A stretch of DNA of 64,000 nt from Karalla daura. Taxonomy: Eukaryota; Chordata; Actinopteri; Chaetodontiformes; Leiognathidae. The DNA is taken from assembly GCA_029224185.1 (NCBI GenBank), contig CM055188.1:11971497-12035496 (forward strand), written 5' to 3'. The position numbers and the translations under genes are program-made. The notes beneath the pieces were generated by a model. That model worked only from the letters and a program-made list of their open reading frames with translations, had not been told where the DNA came from and did no database searches. Position 1 is the stretch's first letter. The number at the start of each line of letters is the position of its first letter. Shown piece after piece: positions 25,100-35,774 of this stretch.

Positions 25100-25121
25100 C
25101 TCCTTGTTATGTAACAAGGAG
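25100..25121. repeat. Near-perfect 22-bp palindrome
   Basis: CTCCTTGTTA, TG, TAACAAGGAG: 10-bp perfect arms and a 2-nt centre. The centre TTATGTAA resembles a PAR-bZIP/NFIL3 site. Confidence 0.85.
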
Positions 25122-27948
25122 ACAAAAAAAATCTAAATGGCTTGCAGACTGCAGCATTGAAACGGTTAAGGGGTCAAAAGGCACTCAACATACACAAATA
25201 TACGTACCAAAGCGACAAAAAAGTAAATATGTCCACATTGAGGAGAACCCTCTGATTTAGAGAAACAAGTTTCAAAATCCTATATATTTTTCAAATGATT
25301 AAACAGGTCCTTGTTTAACCTTTTTTATTTGTCTGCACCTAAAGTCTGCCCCTTTTTCCACCATTGTTCTAGATGCTACATAAAACACTGACTATGAACA
25401 GTCATGCACAACACACACTGGTTGCAGTCAATATCAGCATGAGGTGAAAAAAGCTTTGAGTTAAAAATTTGACCTGGGTCACAAATTGAAACGTCCACAA
25501 ATCTGAGAAAAAAAAAAAAAAAGATTCAGTATTCCACAATTCAGGTTTCCATTATTCCTCCGCTTCTGGGGAAAGTATTTTGTATTTTTTGTGTCCGATG
25601 TTGGATGCGTTTATACATCAAAAATCAAGATGTGAAGGGTCAAAATTAGTGCACGCACACATATAAACTGTCAGTCAGATGTCTGAAAGAAGAGTATGGT
25701 GATTAATAATTCTAAGGTGTTGATTAAGGCCGTAGTCTGTGGAGCAGATCAAATCATCCTAACAAAGAAATGCAATTAAATGCTGCCATTTTTATTCAAC
25801 ACCTTATCACTCACTTTTGTTTGTGTGTGTGCCTGCGCAGGTTTGTGTGTATGCGTGTGTATGTGTTTGAGTGTGTGTCTGTGTGTTGTGCTGCACTTTG
25901 GGAGCTGAGACAGAAGAATACGGGCTTCATTGAAAAGATAACAGCAGCTGCAACACATTAATCATAACATGATTACCTTCCACCATGCCGCACAATGAAT
26001 AGCCCGATTTATTAAGCCAACATACACACTCTTGTTCTTCCATTTGTGTCTATGTCATTCCGTTGTGGTCGCTCTTCCTATTGCATTATCTCTTAACCCC
26101 CCTCTCTCTCTTGCCATCCTTAGTTAAGTTCAAATTGTCTTTACTGGCATGAAATGAACCTCTGCGTTTCCTGACTGGCTCTCATTTATTGGCCTCCCTC
26201 TATCTCCATTCCCTCTCATGAGCAGCACACCTGATTGTTAACATGGAAATTTTGGCTTTTACTCTTTGTGAATATTTAAAGCTTGCAACAGTCTCATCCA
26301 GACAAAAACAAATAAACAATGATGTTTGGTGGTGATGCTGGCTGTCATTTATACTACATCCAATAAACATTGAAGTGCATGTCCTTAAATGCTTTTTCTT
26401 GCTGTTGCTGTTTTCTCTCATTTTTTACTTGAGCTTCTATGACACAAAAACTCACAAGTTTATAAGAAATTGGAGATCACATGCCACAGAAGAATGAATA
26501 AATAAGAGAAAATAATTGTTTGTGAATAGAAAATATAAATGAGTTGACCTATACATGCATGTTTCTCATTTGATGTTGTTCGCACATGGCCTGTCCTTTA
26601 TTTAATTTCCATGCATATAACTCAGACTGGACTGAAAGCAATTCTTTGTTTCTAGATGCTGCAGCTCTTTTGTGATGAAACTGTTCAATGAATCTTGTCC
26701 ATATGTGAAAACATGGAATAATATGTGCTATAACAATATTCATACAAAGCCATTTGCATGCTGTCCAAGATTTGCTCGCAACAGACGTTTATCTACTCTT
26801 GGAACAAATAAACACATCTTGATGAAAAGCAAGGCGGAGCGAATTACCAGCAATGCTGCTGGACTGGATTAAGATTAAATTACACACTGTGATGAGGATT
26901 ACTGATCATATTTGTATGAAATTCATCTGAAAACAGACTGCATTTTGCCATTACCATTTTTTAGAGGAAAATGGTGGTAGTTGCTTAAATTGGTTACTGT
27001 TTTTTAATGCTTGCTTAACATCTGTCTTCTTTTTCCCAGAGGTAAACCAGGCAACTCAGTTTTAACGTGAAAATTACTGTAGCTTTGAAATAGTAGTGTC
27101 ATTTCTACAAACATGGGCAAGACTGACAACAAACAAAGCTGCTACAAAAGCTGCTTGTGAAAGTCAAACATGCTCAATCTCTGAAACATCAGGGAGGACG
27201 AGGGAAAGCATTTTAAACTCCAGAAAATACAAATATTTATCTTAATAATTTTGCTTTTCATTTCTTCAGTTGAAACATGCCTCGGCCCTTGATGTGTGGA
27301 AATCGTTTCGTGATCCTTGACAAACTGAATAAGTGATTAAATTATGAAAGCAGACTGTAAACGATAAGTAAACGATAACATCTTTTCAACTAAATGCACT
27401 TTGATGAATTGCTTTTTTGGAACGTGACAGATGTACAGACAGATGAGAGAAGCTCATGCTGATTGCTTGTGTTTTTGTTTTTTCTTGTAACCTTAGCAAA
27501 GACCCAGCACTCAACAATAAAAGGATTATTAAACCTCACTGACGCTGATTGTCCTTAGAGTGGGATCATTTATTTCTTTGATATGAATAGCAGGGTTTTT
27601 TTAAGCGTATAATCATGTCACAAACATCAGTATTTGTATGGATCAGTATTTTAATACGTAACATTTAATGTTTGACTTTGAAAAGTGCCTTAACCAATGA
27701 TGGGATATAAAACCTGACACAAATATCAGAAATGGAAAAAAAAAGCTTTGCCTGCAAGCTACTTCAAACAGACATCTGATGATGTATTGGAAGTCTCACA
27801 TAGATATGAATATACAAAGCATTGTATTTATTTTGCAGAAAGCACTTACTGACACCATTTGGGAGCTATGCAGTGGTGGCCCTAACAACCACAGAAAGAA
27901 AACGGTGTAAAACTACAAATGAGTCATCAGTCATTCCTTCAAAAACTG

Positions 27949-28600
27949 CTGTGGCCCCTTCTCTTTGCAATGTACTCCACCTCCTTGGGCCCAGTCATCT
28001 GCTTGCATGACCACTGATATGACTGCTATGTGAATGACACCTAGCTCTACCTGTGTGATCCCACTGTGTCCAGGTGGATCTCAACTTCTGACAAGTGGGT
28101 GATGGGTGACCATCTCTAACTCAACTTCTCTAAGGCCAAAGTCTTTAATAAAGTTATCTTTGCCAACCAATCCTTCCAACACAACATTGATATACCAATC
28201 GTCTCTTTCACCCTCTGCCCAGGTTGAATCATAAGAAACATGACCGTCACGACTGATTCCCAGCTCTCCTTCAAAGAGCACAATGCAGCAGTCTCCCAGT
28301 CATGCCGCTATGCTCTCCATAACATTGGAAAAATCAGGCCATACCTGACTCACTACGTGACCCAGCTCTTGGTTCAGGCAATGGTCACCTACCACCTCAA
28401 TTACAGCAACTCTCTTCTGGCGGGCTTTCCTTTATGCACCACAAATGCTCCACACAAGGCAATCACAGTCTAGACTTTTGTTTTTCCTTTATGGTCCCTA
28501 GATGCTGGAACAAACTTCCAAACACCATCAGAGTGGGAACATCTTTTCTCTTTGCTCTATAGTTTATGGAACCTGTCCCAGTTAACCAATACTCCCAGTT
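27949..28600 (+). pseudogene. L2-like LINE reverse transcriptase remnant
   Basis: Reading in one frame from 27949 gives VLWPLLFAMYSTSLGPVICL, CYVNDT, LYLCDPTVS, LNFSKAKVF, RNMTVTTDSQLSFKEH. It continues SCRYALHNIGKIRPYLTHYV and TQLLVQAMVTYHLNYSNSLL. These follow the order of the RT C-terminal half of fish L2/Maui-type LINEs (PLLF.LYT.SLGPVI; YADDTQLYL; LNL.KTELL; CRFALYNIRKIRPFL; QLLVQALVISRLDYCN). At least four in-frame stops interrupt the frame. The catalytic YADD is YVND. After about 28470 the frame shifts and a WNKLPNTIR-like piece of the element end remains. It is dead, and its orientation is opposite to ptprm. Its start upstream of 27949 is not recognisable. Confidence 0.8.
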
Positions 28601-29284
28601 CAAACCAGCTCACTGATGGGAGATGGGAGAGTTTAGTATTATCTTAATCTTCACTTGCTGGTCAAAACACAAACAATATATTAATGTTGTAGAAAACAAA
28701 TAAAACCCAAGTCATGCTGGCAGCATCATGCTATCCTTTGAACAGTTTACTGATGCCAAATCATCTATAATGCCATCCCAGGTAAAGGCTGAAGAAGCTA
28801 AAGAGATGGGACAGCTGCACAGACTTCCTCGCATACATTTGATAATCAAGACACCCGGCGGTAAAACAGCTGTACTGAGCTGACCTGACAGCTTGGTGAC
28901 AAATAGGTGTTTCATGGGAAGGTTAATAGGCTGGTGTGTACAATGAGGGGATCTGACATTTGTCTCTGAGGGAAATCTCTCTGCCTTTGTGTGTGTTTGC
29001 ATTCGTTTTATTTGTGACTTCTTCTGAATGGATGGACAGCTGGGAGAAAACAGACAGCGGGAAGGAAACACAAACACAAACACTTTTAGAAAAAATGTCT
29101 TTTAGGTGAAATTTTGAACATGCTCTTCCTGCACATTCCCTTTCCTTCTCCTTCTGACATGGACTTATTTTAAATGGCTGTTAATTTGCACCATTGCGCA
29201 AATTTATGAGGTAACAAAACAATATGGAATCTGACTTGTTCACCGCATTTGTTTTCTTTTTCGTCAATGGTTAAAGTTGCTGAG

Positions 29285-29344
29285 ATGTTCTTTCTGCTGC
29301 TCTTTTCATGGCTGTTAGCTCCGTATGGCTCGGTATCCAGGAAG
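29285..29344 (+). other. Signal-peptide-like mini exon with perfect donor (hypothetical)
   Basis: An ATG opens a 20-codon frame reading MFFLLLFSWLLAPYGSVSRK. It is hydrophobic in its first half and has a plausible SVS/R signal-peptidase region. It is followed at once by AAG|GTGAGT (29345-29350), the textbook donor. It lies antisense to ptprm. No downstream acceptor exon or promoter was identified, so this may be chance. Alternatives are a nested secreted-peptide gene, or the first exon of an antisense transcript. Confidence 0.2.
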
Positions 29345-29877
29345 GTGAGTGCAGCCTTGAATGAAATGTGTGGAACTTACACACTCAATCACTGGTGGTA
29401 CACACACTGACTAAAACTTATCAATCACTGCTATAGAAAATATTGTTTAAATTTGTTTATTCATCACCTTTGTTTGCTATAATACAACATTCCCAATTCA
29501 AAAGAATGACAAATTTTACAAGTGTAGGGTAGCCTTATGTAAATTTAAGGCTTAGGAATGTATTCTTTCACTCATCTACAACCATGGCAACCAATGCTCA
29601 TTGAGCAGAAACCCCTCATCTCATTTAGCTGCAACTTCAAGTTGTCATGTCAACTATGACTTTAACATTTATTTTGACATTCTAATTTTCAACATTGCCA
29701 GGAAGGTAATCCGTGTTACCAATTAGAGAATAGTAGCAATCAATGTCTTCAGTAAACATGGGAAAATCTTAAAACCCCATTGCAGAACAGAAGCACAATT
29801 TCCCACAATAATGGACATATCAAATTAATTTCTAAGCATGCTAATGTGTTTATCACAAAACATGTCTGAGTGTGTGC

Positions 29878-29880
<3 letters not shown>

Positions 29881-29911
<31 letters not shown>
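29881..29911. repeat. (GT)n microsatellite
   Basis: About 15 GT units directly left of the hairpin pair. Confidence 0.95.
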
Positions 29912-29913
<2 letters not shown>

Positions 29914-29941
29914 CTGAGAGTATACATGCGTACATGCCTTT

Positions 29942-29973
29942 TTGTGTGGAAAGTATTTGTACTTTCCACACAA
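29942..29973. repeat. Perfect 14-bp hairpin, 4-nt loop
   Basis: TTGTGTGGAAAGTA (29942-29955), TTTG, TACTTTCCACACAA (29960-29973). All 14 pairs match. Confidence 0.95.
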
Positions 29974-29993
29974 TACTGTAATACTGTAATCAG

Positions 29994-30032
29994 ATGTAAT
30001 GTTACTTATAGATGTTATAAGTAACATTACAT
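29994..30032. repeat. Perfect 17-bp hairpin, 5-nt loop
   Basis: ATGTAATGTTACTTATA (29994-30010), GATGT, TATAAGTAACATTACAT (30016-30032). All 17 pairs match. It begins 20 bp after the previous hairpin ends. Confidence 0.95.
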
Positions 30033-30099
30033 TAGAAAATATGAGGGATACCATATATGTGTGTATGTGTCTGTGTATGCAATTTCCTCTTTCGCTGGA

Positions 30100-30200
30100 G
30101 CCTGTGTGCTATAAAGTCATTACCATGCAAACAGCAATTAGCCTCCATGTGAACAATTGCTGTTTCCTAATTACTGAATTGCAACCAGGAGATTAACGAT
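30100..30200. promoter_or_regulatory. Candidate enhancer with octamer, SOX-like and homeobox motifs
   Basis: ATGCAAAC (octamer-like) at 30125, CAATTAG at 30135, AACAATTG (SOX-like) at 30152, and CTAATTA at about 30167. It is built around an 11-bp perfect inverted repeat, AAACAGCAATT (30129-30139) and AATTGCTGTTT (30155-30165). Motif density is high and the sequence is free of simple repeat. Function is inferred. Confidence 0.35.
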
Positions 30201-30311
30201 GGTTAAATACAAAATAATTAAGAACAAAACAATTAAGGCTTTTTTCCATCCTTCCTCCAAAGTCACTGCTGCTCCCCAATAACGTTAAAAGAATTGAAAG
30301 GACTCTCACTG

Positions 30312-30370
30312 TGTGTTTGTGTCTGTGTGTGTGTGTGCGTGTGTGTGTGTGTGAGTGTGTGTGTCTGTGT
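30312..30370. repeat. Interrupted (GT)n microsatellite
   Basis: GT units broken by TC, GC and GA interruptions, suggesting an old array. Confidence 0.93.
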
Positions 30371-31302
30371 GTGAGTGAGGGTGTGCAAGTACTGAGATGT
30401 TCCCCAGAAGCTTAATTCAGAGGATATTGGTTATGAGATGAGGAGAAGAACATCAAGCCCCAAGGAGGGTGGGAAGGAGATAAGAGATCTGAGATCATTA
30501 GAACAATGTTTTCATCCTGTTTATCAGGCATTGCTCTAATGAATTCCAGCCATTGAAGTTTATCGTTGGCAAGTTGTCGAGAGATATGTGAAGTGTCAAT
30601 GAATTATTAGTAGTGTGACTGAGGCAAATGCTCTGCTATGAATTAGTGGAATAGGAGAACTTAGTGCCCTCTGGTCAGGAAACAGAAGCTTCAAATGTTG
30701 TTGTTTGGAAGTAATTGAAACTCTGAAGGCACAACTACAGTTCAGGCTCTTATTAACTATGTCAGTTCATCCTTTAGCATACCCGGCTGCTACTGAATGC
30801 TACTGTAATCATGGATGTTTGAAAGGCCTGAGCCTGCAATCCTGTTATTATAGTTCCACCATGCCTCTAAATGCAGCCCTGGTCCCTTAAGGCAGTGCCC
30901 CAGGACAGCTCAAAATTCTGTTCACTTATTTTCTTTTTTTTTTGTCTGTCCTTCAGCAGATAAGGTATACAGTAATGAATGCCTTTGTAATGCAGGGCAA
31001 ATTTTATATTAAAAAAGGTACCATTAAATACTATTCCCATTTCATGGAGGGAAGAGAGACTGGCCCTCTTACATTTTTTATTTTATTGAGACTAACTGGG
31101 TGGTTATGACAGTAATGACACCATCCTAAATAGTAGTTGAAACAGTTAACAAGCCAATGACTTCATAACAGCATAAACTACCAAAGGAACATGTTGATGT
31201 CAACAGCAGCAATATAAACTGCAGTATAGTAATATGATGAATGCTCTACAACTCCAATAATTTATTTGCTACTTTTACTCTTAGTACTCTTACTACTTTT
31301 TC

Positions 31303-31320
31303 TGTGTGTGTGTGTGTGTG
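31303..31320. repeat. Short (GT)9 tract
   Basis: Nine GT units at the left edge of a CpG-containing block (31340-31625). Confidence 0.9.
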
Positions 31321-31359
31321 AGAAAGTGTGCGTACATGCAGATGTGACCAGGTGAGACA

Positions 31360-31625
31360 TCGCTAGGCTTCAGTGGTAAGATAACACTGACCGGTGGGCA
31401 TCCCGACTGCCCTGCACAAAGTCCTACTCAGCAGAGAGTCCCGATGAGTCGCAGGGTCAGCTACCCCCATCAATAATTGTGTGCATGGTGTATTGTATTG
31501 TAACATATTCATATATGTCAACATCTTCCTAAGAGAGCACACCGGCAGGTTTTGCGAGGCCAATCTGAGAGAACGCTGGGCTTGACCTATCAGAACAGCC
31601 AAGGTCAAGCCCTAATAATGTGGCC
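31360..31625. promoter_or_regulatory. Candidate conserved block with an everted AGGTCA pair
   Basis: GGGCTTGACCT (31578-31588) and AGGTCAAGCCC (31602-31612) are a perfect 11-bp inverted repeat with a 13-nt spacer. They include TGACCT and AGGTCA half-sites in everted order. The right half is preceded by CCA, giving CCAAGGTCA, which fits the extended monomer site of NR5A/ERR receptors. The block has several CpGs and no simple repeats. It lies 355 bp past (sense-strand downstream of) the FN3-2 exon. Confidence 0.35.
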
Positions 31626-31980
31626 AGAAATAAATCATGACACTCTAATGATTGTAATATTCAGCTTCTGTAGATATTGTGTCATTGTGAGATTTGAAAT
31701 GTGAGCTGATTTGCAAAAGATCAAATTAAACCTCACAGAAGGACAAGAGATTGCTTTGCGCTCTTGTGTTTTTTTATTCTGGCAATTTGTGAGAATTGCC
31801 AGAGGTCAGGTCTCGATATTCATAATATATAATGAGGTAGCTGGGCCTAAGGTTTCTACTGTAAACACAAGTTCTCTCGCAAGAGAACTACTGAGACACC
31901 TCTGGAATAATAAAAATAGTCATGAACTGGTTGCTAATGGTTGTAAGGATTTATGTTAAAGTTAGGTTTGCTACACTCAC

Positions 31981-32161
31981 CGTCCTCCTCAGTCTGCTTG
32001 ACTATCTCCTCGCTCTCCTTCCTGCCCTCAGGGTTTGCCAGGACGAGCCGCAGTCTCACTGTCAGAAAGGGCCTCAACCCCCTCAGGGTGTAATGAGATG
32101 ACGTTTGGATCAGCTCTTCGGCTGCAAACTCATGCTGGTTAAACACGTACTGGTACTGCAC
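31981..32161 (-). CDS. ptprm: ptprm exon: second half of FN3 domain 2
   Basis: This 181-nt exon runs from phase 0 to phase 1 and encodes 60 residues. They read VQYQYVFNQHEFAAEELIQT, then SSHYTLRGLRPFLTVRLRLV, then LANPEGRKESEEIVKQTEED and the first base of Val. The human PTPRM segment (QYQYVFNQ...EELIQTSSHYTLRGLRPFMT...SNPEGR.ESEE) is nearly the same. PTPRK differs (HYCYQVGGQEQ). NPEGR is the R2B signature of the FN3-2 G strand. The acceptor is GATTTCCAG next to 32161; the donor is G|GTGAGT at 31980. The ATG at 32214 and similar upstream ATGs are intronic. Confidence 0.97.
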
Positions 32162-32525
32162 CTGGAAATCAGAGAGGTGACAATTTGTTCACCTTTATCG
32201 CTATATGAACAATGAGGCCTAATATTTGATTCCTATTTCAGACAGAGTTTTTGGAAAACGGATAACAATTTAATATCGTTGTTTAAGCAGTGACTCATAA
32301 GTGTAAAGTAGTGAGTAAAGTAAAAAAATAAAAAATAAAAAGTTTAAAAAAACGTGGTTAGGGTTCAAAAAGCTTTTACCATTCATCACAGCTGTCACAA
32401 AACTCTGGTTTAGAATTGAAGTGATTTTTGCCAAACAGCTCGGTTAGAACTCGGTTTACAATAACTGACATCCACAAAATATAAGCTGCACTCTTCAGTT
32501 TGCGGTTGAATGATTGCATGCTTAC
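32162..32525 (-). other. ptprm: Short ptprm intron inside FN3-2
   Basis: This 364-bp phase-0 intron, donor GTAAGC and acceptor CAG, is the shortest in the window. It splits LT|VQY. It is AT-rich, with nothing else visible. Confidence 0.93.
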
Positions 32526-32641
32526 CGTCAGATTGTAGCTGTGGCAGCGTGTCACGGCATACCCGAAAGTTTCCCACTGTATTGTTAGCTGACGGGCTCT
32601 GACATCCACCACATTAACGTTCTGAGGGCCATGGACTGGAT
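32526..32641 (-). CDS. ptprm: ptprm exon: first part of FN3 domain 2
   Basis: This 116-nt exon enters in phase 1 (two bases AT finish an Asp codon whose G is upstream) and ends in phase 0. It encodes D/PVHGPQNVNVVDVRARQLT, then IQWETFGYAVTRCHSYNLT. Human PTPRM reads DPVHGPQNVNVVDVRARQLT...QWEPFGYAVTRCHSYNLTV. This near identity is the strongest single evidence for mu over kappa (DPMRGPRKLEVVEVKSRQIT). NLT is a glycosylation sequon shared across the splice. The acceptor is TTTCCTTCAG; the donor is ACG|GTAAGC at 32525. The preceding exon (FN3-1) is not found between here and the window end. Confidence 0.97.
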
Positions 32642-33185
32642 CTGAAGGAAAGTTGTGGAGAAAAAAACAACAGTTAGTTTTTTTTTGTTTAGTTTTGTTA
32701 AGAGAGGACAGTTTCATCTTCATCTTAGCACTTACTAAATTAAATTCACCATCTACTTTGACTTTGAGAGTCCTGCTCATTGAGGGAAAGGGCAATAGGG
32801 CAATCAAGTCCACAGGCTCCAACCTGTGATCATGTATCTACTAGGAAATCTGTCTGACCACAAGGCTGCACTGCTTCCACATGGCAAAGTCCAGATTCAC
32901 AAGCCAGATATTACTGCAGGATTACCATGTATTGATCTGCAGACATTTAGACCCCCTATTACTGTCTTATGTCCATATGTCACTCCCACCCACCTCCCCC
33001 TCCACACACAACACTCCCTCCACAGACACACGAAGCACCATATGTTGGTATCTCATCCCTTCGTTTGAGCACCATGCATGACTGCACACTAACAGGCTTG
33101 TTCAAACCAATCTTTATCTCTGCTGTATTAGAATTAAAAGAATTAACTCAGCAGTAGGTTTAGTAGAGAAACCAAAGTAACGATA

Positions 33186-33191
<6 letters not shown>

Positions 33192-33239
<48 letters not shown>
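33192..33239. repeat. (GT)~23 microsatellite
   Basis: A pure GT array of about 46 bp flanked by GCGT at both ends. Confidence 0.96.
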
Positions 33240-33241
<2 letters not shown>

Positions 33242-34257
33242 GTTTAATCTTGACAGAACAAACTTGAATTTTAGTTGACAGTGAATGACAGTGAATTTGG
33301 TAAGTTGGTAAAATGCAATTTGAAAACCAGAAATTGCAAACGTATTTATTGAAAAAACACACTAAATTCATGACGTAAATAAAATTTTAAAATAAGTCTG
33401 ACCTTTATGTATCTGTTATTTAGATATATACAGAATTTAACTGATTTATTATAAGGCCTACAGTTGTTTTAGAAACTCTACTTGGACAATAAGAAGTTAT
33501 GGTTTGTCCCTCAAATTAAGAAAAACACTGATGTCTTCTGAAGTAATTGCTCACTCTCATTGACTAATGTCATGCTGCTTTTGAGTCTAGAAGTTTATCT
33601 ATGAAGGAAATGTAGTGACTTAAAAGATTGTTCAAACAAGCTACTTACAGGAAATGTAAGATCTGCTTAATGAGACAAGATTAGATAACAGAACCATGGA
33701 TTATCCATCTTAGATGCCATCAGTGACACGAGACAACAGTGTTTCAGCTGTCCAAATGTACTGTGTATGTGTGTGTGTGCACGTAAGGATAAGGACAGGA
33801 ATGAGGATTTCTGAAGGTCTGGGATATTGTGTCCGGTTGTGCTATTGAACATGAGTGAGTGCATCAATAGGGTAAGACTTTCAACTCCCTGGGGCGTCTT
33901 ACGGTTTAAAGAGTCTGAGTTTCTGCTTAAAAGATAAAACTTTTAAACTAATCTGACATTACTGGTTCCAAATCCGGTGGGGGTGATGTATGACCCAGTC
34001 GCAAGGCTTCCACAGTCGCCGACCCCCAATAGAGTAGACTAGCAAACTGCATCTGACACTAATGCCTTAGCTGTTACCAGTTGTGTTTCCACTAAAGACA
34101 ATATGTTTCAAGTTCTCACAGTTTTCAGTTCTCAAAACATCACCGTTCTATTAATAAGAGAAATAAGAAAAATGAGTATTAAACATGTGGTTTGGGGTTT
34201 TGTGGGTTTTAGTTAGAAAGCTTTCTTTGTTATAGTATATTATTTATACAACAATAA

Positions 34258-35200
34258 GAAAGAAACAAGCAGTAGTTGTATGAAAAAATGTTTTATTTGA
34301 ACAAACATCAACATAGTGTTTAGAGGATCACTGAGTAGTTTCAGGCTAAGTATGAGTATGCAGCATATTTCTGTGTAGCACAGAGGAAATCAGCGGTGAG
34401 TGTGGAATTTCAGGAAATAGCTGACAGGCCATTGCCTTGAAAAAGAAACATGGTATACTGTTAGAAGTGGTTTATCACCCGTCCTCATTGGCCAATGCAC
34501 ATTCATACCACTAGAAAAGCAGAAAAAAAACAGACAAGGGGTGTACCAGAGTTATTTATTTATTGATTGATAGATTGATTGATTGACTGACTGATAGATT
34601 GATAGTTTGATTGATTGGTTGATTAATTGGTTGATTGATTAATTAGTTGATTGATTGATTGAAAAGGAAACCGCCATTTTAACTGCCCCTCAAATTTCTG
34701 GGCTGTTGATTCTAGGCTCCTGTCCTCACTATTAACTACTCCTCAAACCAACTGTCTGTGCTGTCTAATTCAATAACTCCAATTGTTCCTGTCCCTTAAG
34801 CCCAGAAAGGGTTCTTACATCCATTTTATGTCCTTAATATTAAATAATAAAGCAAAAACATTGAATGTGGTAATGATAATGCATCCTAGCACTAGTCTAA
34901 CCATTAGTATGTAATTGCCCTAACAAAAAGTGCCCTGGGGAAGTGAGTGAAAAGAACTGCCTCAAATATGCTTCTTCACATAATCATGCCTATGATTTTC
35001 AGTTTTTCTGCAAAGCAATTTAAAGTCAAGCATTAAAAAGTGAACTTACCTTTTCCTGATGTGCCACATCCTGCTTTGGCTCCACAAAAGTATCGCTCCA
35101 TTCCCCAACAAAAGGTTAGCATATTCAGTCCCATATTTCACTGATTAGAGTCTTTTAATGCTACATTTTATGTGATTGTAAATTTTACAAAGGGCAAACA
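34258..35200 (-). repeat. Tandem unit 1: possible small nested gene or remnant
   Basis: Unit 1 of a direct duplication. On the minus strand it has an exon-like segment ending AAAAG|GTAAGT (last base 35050). Then comes a 614-nt intron-like segment, a TTTCTTTTTCAAG acceptor (first exon base 34435) and an AATAAA signal (34292-34297) about 140 bp later. Reading across the predicted splice gives RYFCGAKAGCGTSGKG followed by NGLSAIS and a stop. I do not recognise this peptide. The upstream coding start was not found. A (TTGA)n tract (34561-34661) sits in the intron part of this copy only. Alternatives are a noncoding RNA gene or an unknown repeat family with its own poly(A) signal. Confidence 0.4.
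34561..34661. repeat. (TTGA)n imperfect tetranucleotide array
   Basis: TTGATTGATTGA units with TAGA, CTGA and TTGGTT variants over about 100 bp, inside tandem unit 1 and absent from unit 2. Confidence 0.92.
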
Positions 35201-35645
35201 ACTCACATAAAGTTATCCCACACAAAGGCAAGTATCTAATCATCTAACCAGATCAGGACAGATTTATTGTTGTTGTTAGGCTTATTGTTGTGATTATTAT
35301 TAAGATCATGATGATGATGATTATTGTTATTATTACACAATATATTATATTGTTATACTGTACTATTATTATGCTTTACTATTGATGTTGTTGCCGTTGT
35401 TACTTTAAGATTGTTTACATCAAAAGGTAGTAAGGGTTGATATAATTGACATATTATATAACCCAGTCAGCATGCTTTATGAGGCTGATGCAAGTCCTCA
35501 TGTAATGTGAAAACAGCTCATTTTGACAATCAGTTCTCAAGATATCCACTTTCTGAGAAAGGGTGATTTGTCTGCCTGCCTAGCAGCCAGTAGAACATTT
35601 AAAAACTTTGTAGTAGCTTTTCTTAACCCTATGCTATATGATTAT

Positions 35646-35649
35646 AGTG

Positions 35650-35680
<31 letters not shown>
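35646..35680. repeat. (GT)n tract between the tandem units
   Basis: About 16 GT units with one TT interruption, followed by three ATGGT units. Confidence 0.93.
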
Positions 35681-35774
35681 ATGGTATGGTATGGTTTGAA
35701 GCCTCAGGGCCACAATGAGCAATGATGGGACTAAACTGCCAAAGTTTCTATGGTAAATTTTTTTAAGTTTTAAA

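Larger units (their letters stand above)
22032..31980 (-). other. ptprm: ptprm intron between FN3-2 and FN3-3 (9.9 kb)
   Basis: This is a phase-1 intron (donor GTGAGT at 31980-31975; acceptor CTGCAG at 22032). It holds fish repeats at 22.95-23.2 and 24.41-24.62 kb, a (GT)40 array at 24.78 kb, an L2-like LINE remnant at 27.95-28.6 kb and a signal-peptide-like plus-strand mini exon at 29285. It also holds strong hairpins at 29.94-30.03 kb and regulatory-looking blocks at 30.1 and 31.4-31.6 kb. The stretches 25.2-25.6, 26.0-27.8 and 30.4-31.3 kb show nothing recognisable. Confidence 0.8.

Noticed and set aside
30312..30370. Regular spaced repeats as a CRISPR array (also other GT/CA regions)
   Set aside because: They are simple dinucleotide repeats in a vertebrate genome, with no repeat-spacer structure.
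40..32641. Assignment to ptprk, ptprt or ptpru instead of ptprm
   Set aside because: The diagnostic stretches DPVHGPQNVNVVDVRARQLT, EELIQTSSHYTLRGLRP, SLDPSADL and YQLVVKEER match mu and differ from kappa and rho as I remember them. Which teleost ohnologue (a or b) cannot be told.
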